This document shows positions 60,243 through 64,000 of a DNA stretch of 64,000 nt, piece by piece. How positions within the stretch are numbered: the first letter of the stretch is position 1; every line of letters begins with the position of its first letter. The stretch is from CAZAMB01 sp964486335 (lineage in GTDB: Bacteria; Planctomycetota; Phycisphaerae; UBA1845). A model generated the notes under the pieces. It did no database searches, had not been told where the DNA came from, and saw nothing but the letters and a program-made list of their open reading frames with translations. The stretch covers positions 124,001-188,000 of the forward strand of contig CAZAMB010000006.1 of NCBI GenBank assembly GCA_964486335.1, given 5' to 3'. A program made the translations under genes and the position numbers.

Positions 60243-61346
60243 GTGGACGACAACCTGCTGCGCACTCCTTTGTACGACACGCACGTGGCGTTCGGCGGAA
60301 GAATGGTTCCGTTCGCCGGCTGGGAGATGCCGGTGCAGTTCAGCGGAATCGCCGAGGAACACAACCACACGCGCACCGCTTGCAGTGTATTTGACGTTTC
60401 TCACATGGGGCGACTGAAGCTCACCGGCAGCGACGCCGAGCGCGTGCTCAACCGAATCTGCACGCGAAATCTCGCGAATGCTGAGCCGGGCCGGTCGTTC
60501 TATTCGCACATTTGCCGCGAAGATGGTGGAATCCTCGACGATGTGATCGTCTCGCGATTCGAGAATCACTGGGGTGTCGTGTGCAATGCGTCGAATCGAG
60601 ACAAGATTGTCGCGTGGATCAACCGCCACGCCGCGGGAAGCGATCTGACGCTCGTCGATGAGACCATGACGACGGCCATGCTCGCCTGCCAGGGACCCCG
60701 GACGATGGAACTCGCCAAGGAAGTCGCCGCGGGTGCCGACTTGTCGTCGCTCAAGCGATACCATTTCAAGGTGCGCGAACTGGGTCCGCTTTGCATCACG
60801 ACTTACCGGAGCGGCTACACGGGCGAGGACGGGCTGGAAATCGTGATTCCCGCGATGATGGCCGGCCCGTTGGTTCCGCGACTGCTCGGCACACCCGAAC
60901 AGCCGCACGCGCAAATCAAACCGGCCGGTTTGGGCGCTCGCGACACGCTTCGGATCGAAGCGAGCATGCCGCTGTATGGCCACGAGTTGGGGGAGGATGT
61001 TGATTCGCTGACCGCCGGACAGGGTTGGGCGGTGGACCTGACCAAGGATTTCATCGGCGCCGAGCCGATGCGAAAACTGAAGGAACGCGGATTGCCAAGG
61101 AAGCTCATCGGCTTGCAACTGGACGGGCGGCGGATCGCCCGGCAACATTACAAGGTGTTCCGGGGTGATCGTGCGGTGGGCGAGGTGACCAGCGGCACGC
61201 TCAGCCCGACGCTGGGGACGAGCATCGCCATGGCGTTCGTAGCGTCCGAAGAGGCCGAAACGGGAACAACGCTGGACGTCGAACTCGGCGGGAAGCGCGT
61301 CCCGGCCGTGGTGGTGTCACAGCCGTTTTACAAACGGGCCAAATGA
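60243..61346 (+). CDS. gcvT: aminomethyltransferase (glycine cleavage T protein)
   Basis: 367 residues, full family length. It transfers the aminomethyl carbon from lipoyl-GcvH to tetrahydrofolate, releasing ammonia. Matches include LLRTPLYDTHVAFGGRMVPFAGWEMPVQF at the N terminus, CSVFDVSHMGRLKLTG, ICREDGGILDDVIVSRF, the catalytic-aspartate region IDDV-type ILDDV at about residue 100, YTGEDGLEIVIP and the barrel C terminus. The start is GTG at 60243 with AGGAG ten bases upstream. gcvH follows 88 bp later. No P-protein (gcvP) gene is in the window, so the rest of the complex must be elsewhere. A glycine riboswitch was looked for in the 145 bp before it and not seen. Confidence 0.96.
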   Translation: MDDNLLRTPLYDTHVAFGGRMVPFAGWEMPVQFSGIAEEHNHTRTACSVFDVSHMGRLKLTGSDAERVLNRICTRNLANAEPGRSFYSHICREDGGILDDVIVSRFENHWGVVCNASNRDKIVAWINRHAAGSDLTLVDETMTTAMLACQGPRTMELAKEVAAGADLSSLKRYHFKVRELGPLCITTYRSGYTGEDGLEIVIPAMMAGPLVPRLLGTPEQPHAQIKPAGLGARDTLRIEASMPLYGHELGEDVDSLTAGQGWAVDLTKDFIGAEPMRKLKERGLPRKLIGLQLDGRRIARQHYKVFRGDRAVGEVTSGTLSPTLGTSIAMAFVASEEAETGTTLDVELGGKRVPAVVVSQPFYKRAK

Positions 61347-61434
61347 CGGTACATCCAAGTTGGAGGCCGATGTGAGTCCGGCGCGGCGGACCGATGTCGA
61401 GCAGCGGTGACTTCAATGGGAGTTCAGAGGAGCC

Positions 61435-61818
61435 ATGAAAGTTCCAATTGATCGAAAGTACGCCGAGACCCATGAGTGGTTTCTTCTCGATGACCAGATC
61501 GTCACGATCGGGATTTCGCAGTACGCCGCCGACGAATTGACGGACATTACCTACGTCGAATTGCCGGCCGTCGGCGCGAAGTTCAACGTTGGTGACGCGA
61601 TCGGCGAGGTCGAGTCGGTCAAGGCGACGTCGGAAATCTTCACTTCGGTCGGGGGCACGGTGGTGGCGGTCAATACGGCCCTGGCCGATCATCCCGAACT
61701 CATCAATGACGACGCGTTTGACGAAGGGTGGATGGTCAAACTGAAGACGGACGCGGCAGACCCGCTCGGCGCGTTGCTGAGCAGCAAGGAATATACATCG
61801 TTCGTGCGCAACCTTTGA
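61435..61818 (+). CDS. gcvH: glycine cleavage system H protein
   Basis: 127 residues, the normal size. The lipoyl-carrier beta-barrel begins KYAETHEWFLLDDQIVTIGISQYAADELTDITYVELP. The lipoylated lysine is Lys63 in GEVESVKATSEIFTSVGG, and DAFDEGWMVKLKTD is the closing motif. It shuttles the aminomethyl group among P, T and L proteins. The ATG at 61435 has GAGGAG two to seven bases upstream. It forms a two-gene unit with gcvT. The lipoate-ligase-like protein at 20781 is one candidate for its modification. Confidence 0.97.
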   Translation: MKVPIDRKYAETHEWFLLDDQIVTIGISQYAADELTDITYVELPAVGAKFNVGDAIGEVESVKATSEIFTSVGGTVVAVNTALADHPELINDDAFDEGWMVKLKTDAADPLGALLSSKEYTSFVRNL

Positions 61819-61978
61819 TCCACTCGAGGGTCGTTGCTTTGGTTTCTGGTCGCATTCCTCATTTTGGGAAACCGTAAGCCCGACCGGGTTGTACACAGGT
61901 CAGAACGCGTTACAATCCGCCCTTTCGGTTTGGGGTTGACGGGAGTTTACACAAACTTTTTGATTCGGAGGCACTGGG

Positions 61979-62536
61979 TTGCTGGAGCATTTCGTACCGA
62001 AGCAAATGTTCTTTACGAAGGGCAGCGGCAAGCACCGCAACAACCTTCAATCGTTCGAGGAGGCCCTTCGCGACGCCGGCATCGCCGGATTCAACCTCGT
62101 TCGCGTCAGCAGCATTTTTCCGCCCCATTGTACGGTCGTTCCGCGCAATAAGGGTCTTGCAAGACTCACGCCCGGACAGATTGTCTTTTGCGTGCTCGCC
62201 GAGTGTCGCACCAACGAGCCGAACCGTCTCGCCTGCGCAGGCATCGGCTTGGCGCTCCCAGCCGTCAAAGGTCAGCACGGGTACATATCCGAGCATCACG
62301 GATACGGAATGACGCAGAAGGCCTGCGGCGACTACGTCGAGGACATGGCCGCCACCATGCTCGCCACCACGCAGGGGATCGACCTTGACCCCAACACGGC
62401 CTACAACGAGCGAAAGAACATCTATAAGGCGCACGGACTGGTGGTGCGCACGAAGGCCGTCGTGCAGACGATGGAAGGCGACAAGAACGGCCTCTGGACT
62501 ACCTGCGTCGCGGCGGCTGTGTTGATTCCATATTGA
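61979..62536 (+). CDS. pyruvoyl-dependent arginine decarboxylase
   Basis: 185 residues. This enzyme makes agmatine from arginine, an entry to polyamine synthesis, using a pyruvoyl group formed by self-cleavage. The family opening is VPKQMFFTKGSGKHRNNLQSFEEALRDAGIAGFNLVRVSSIFPP, with the cleavage site at Ser44-Ser45. Others are LARLTPGQIVFCVLAE, SEHHGYG and the final GLWTTCVAAAVLIPY. It has the expected single-chain length of PvlArgDC. The start codon is TTG at 61979 with a strong GGAGG seven bases upstream; the next in-frame ATG (62006) would cut the conserved VPKQM. It stands alone on the plus strand, 160 bp after gcvH. Confidence 0.95.
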   Translation: MLEHFVPKQMFFTKGSGKHRNNLQSFEEALRDAGIAGFNLVRVSSIFPPHCTVVPRNKGLARLTPGQIVFCVLAECRTNEPNRLACAGIGLALPAVKGQHGYISEHHGYGMTQKACGDYVEDMAATMLATTQGIDLDPNTAYNERKNIYKAHGLVVRTKAVVQTMEGDKNGLWTTCVAAAVLIPY

Positions 62537-62718
62537 TTGCGGATCTGACGTAAGACCAAGCCCCCACAGCGGTTGGATCATGCCCTGTTTTTTCATTGAT
62601 TTGCCACCACTCCCCGCAGTACACTTGCAATTCGCGGAACGCGGTTCGATCGGGCCCTGATCCGCATCAAGTGAATGTGCGGCTCGTCTCACAATGAGCC
62701 TGGGGCGGGAGGGACATC

Positions 62719-64000
62719 ATGCCGGGAATTCCGAATAGGAATTGGCAGCGAGTACTTTGCCTGGTGTGCCTCCTCTTCACCCCGGTAACGGCGGGGCAAC
62801 CATCCTCCGGCATTTATTGGGCGAATATCGTGACTCCTCCGCCGATCGGAGAAGGGACGATCTGGCGCGCTGATTTCGACGGTTCGAATCAGACTCCGCT
62901 CGTGTTTGGGGTTGGTCTTTCAGCCCCTTGGCCCATTGATGCCGATGTCAGCACGCACAGAATTTATTGGGGGGATGTAAACACGAACCGAATCCAGCGA
63001 TCCAACCTTGATGGGACGTCGCTGGAAACCGTGGTTTCGGGAACGTACCCCGTTATTGATGGTCCTGCGGGTCTCGTGATCGATGAACCCAATCAACAGC
63101 TCTATTGGACTGATTTTGTCGTTGACAAGATTCAGCGCACGGACCTTGATTTGCTGGTCACAGAGACACTGATCAACTCCGGATTGAGTATTCCATTGGG
63201 CATCGATTTGGACCCGGTCAAGGGTTACATGTACTGGACCGACGCAGCACAAGGCAACATTCGCCGAGCGCCGTTGGGGGGTGGCCCGCCTGAAGACGTC
63301 CTCACAGGACTTAGCAATCCTCGTGAAGTCAAACTGGATGTCGACGGCGGATTACTCTATTGGGTCGATCTCAACAATGGGATTTGGCGAGCCAATCTCG
63401 ATGGCTCCGGCATCGTGCAATTATCGAATCACAGCGGCCTCCACATTGCACTCGATCGACTGGAACAGAAGATCTACTTTCGGCGCAATGACACCGGAGG
63501 CTTGGCGCGAATCGATTTCGACGGCTCGAACCTGGAGACGGTGATACCGTATGATGGAGTCAGCATATCCCACTTGCAAGGGATCGCCGTCGTTCACGAT
63601 TGTAACGAGAATGGGATCGACGATTACGAGGAAATCCTCCTGCAGGATTGCAACGGCAACCGCAATCCAGACGATTGCGATCCGGATTGTGGTGGAAACG
63701 GGATTCCCGACGATTGTGAGACGCCGCAGGCGTGTTGCAAGTCCGTCTTGAATCCGGATGGGGCTTGTAGTTTTGTTCCGCCGGATTGCTGCGAACAGCT
63801 CGGCGGATTCCCGGCGGGGCCGGGCTCCACCTGCGCGGGCGATGCCCAGGGCAATAGCTACTTCTGCGACTATGCCTGGGCGTGCTGCACGCCGATCCTG
63901 GGCCATGACTTCTGCGACAACCATGCCTTTTACCACTGTATCGTTGACGAGGGCGGAGTTCCGCTGGGTCGACTGGAGACGTGCGAATACCTGGACAGCC
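62719..64000 (+). CDS. exported YWTD beta-propeller protein with calcium and cysteine-rich modules (3' end beyond window)
   Basis: The ATG at 62719, with GGGAGG six bases upstream, opens a frame that stays open to the window end (427 codons seen). A signal peptide (WQRVLCLVCLLFTPVTAG) is followed by an LDL-receptor-type propeller of about six blades: GIYWANI, RIYWGDV, QLYWTDF, YMYWTDA, LLYWVDL and KIYFRRN, each with an R..LDG-type turn. After about residue 295 come calcium-type units (DCNENGIDDYEE, DCNGNRNPDDCD, CGGNGIPDDCE), then cysteine-rich units (ACCKSVLNPDGACSF...DCCEQLGGFPAG) like those of the 2080-residue protein. It is extracellular; a binding role is likely. Partial, since the C terminus is missing. 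Confidence 0.87.
   Translation, partial: MPGIPNRNWQRVLCLVCLLFTPVTAGQPSSGIYWANIVTPPPIGEGTIWRADFDGSNQTPLVFGVGLSAPWPIDADVSTHRIYWGDVNTNRIQRSNLDGTSLETVVSGTYPVIDGPAGLVIDEPNQQLYWTDFVVDKIQRTDLDLLVTETLINSGLSIPLGIDLDPVKGYMYWTDAAQGNIRRAPLGGGPPEDVLTGLSNPREVKLDVDGGLLYWVDLNNGIWRANLDGSGIVQLSNHSGLHIALDRLEQKIYFRRNDTGGLARIDFDGSNLETVIPYDGVSISHLQGIAVVHDCNENGIDDYEEILLQDCNGNRNPDDCDPDCGGNGIPDDCETPQACCKSVLNPDGACSFVPPDCCEQLGGFPAGPGSTCAGDAQGNSYFCDYAWACCTPILGHDFCDNHAFYHCIVDEGGVPLGRLETCEYLDS

Noticed and set aside
62560..62600. Terminator after the arginine decarboxylase gene (T-run near 62590)
   Set aside because: Only four reliable base pairs (CCAA/TTGG) precede the T-run, and the spacing to it is long.

Overview
This 64 kb window is GC-rich bacterial DNA from a draft assembly, with a 100-N gap at 41706-41805. 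Gene content points to the Planctomycetota, probably a Phycisphaerae-like lineage. The signs are several very large exported proteins built from cysteine-rich modules, calcium-binding NGIPDECE-type repeats and dockerin-like tails, a PEP-CTERM-like sorting tail, a YWTD beta-propeller, a Spondin_N protein, a CxxCGYNLRG zinc-ribbon membrane protein and many interspersed intergenic repeats. No marker gene was searched, so the phylum is an inference.

Layout. 0-5.6 kb: tRNA-Ala(GGC), isocitrate dehydrogenase, carbamate kinase, an orphan DNA methyltransferase and a HI0933/BaiN-type flavoprotein. 6-24.7 kb: an exported-protein region with a 2080-residue cysteine-rich protein, a 1664-residue protein carrying three formylglycine-generating-enzyme-like (FGE-like) domains, a PEP-CTERM-like protein and a 1051-residue BNR/beta-helix/dockerin protein, interleaved with a 39-codon small ORF, an NAD-dependent epimerase and a lipoate-ligase-like protein. 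24.9-30.5 kb: a minus-strand cluster of an HlyD-type adaptor, a PilZ protein, a GAF-GAF-TM-HlyD protein and an M50 protease-HlyD fusion. It looks like an export or processing machine without an obvious transporter, and it reads toward the large BNR protein. 30.8-34.7 kb: a GT39-like membrane glycosyltransferase, a heptosyltransferase-like GT9 protein and a Spondin_N protein.

34.7-43.5 kb is a repeat-rich stretch. It holds a fused 2-oxoacid dehydrogenase E1, a membrane Ser/Thr kinase and a HEPN-like hypothetical, separated by blocks of hairpin repeats, a tandem 55-bp array broken by the assembly gap, and a MITE-like element whose empty site is visible in the same window. The kinase and the HEPN-like gene sit between the same pair of flanking sequences (A on the 3' side, B on the 5' side), an arrangement like interchangeable cassettes. 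43.5-55.5 kb: an SRPBCC protein, an HU/IHF-type protein, a CapD-type sugar dehydratase, an exported TPR-like protein, YceI, UvrA, an S41 protease with a clear terminator, and NDP kinase. 55.5-64 kb: a zinc-ribbon membrane protein, a PadR/GyrI-like pair with a palindromic operator over the start codon, an exported HEAT protein, a nitroreductase, GcvT, GcvH, pyruvoyl-dependent arginine decarboxylase, and the 5' part of a YWTD beta-propeller protein that runs off the window.

The strongest candidates for something undescribed are the M50/GAF/PilZ/HlyD export cluster with its possible cargo, and the A-gene-B repeat-flanked cassettes.
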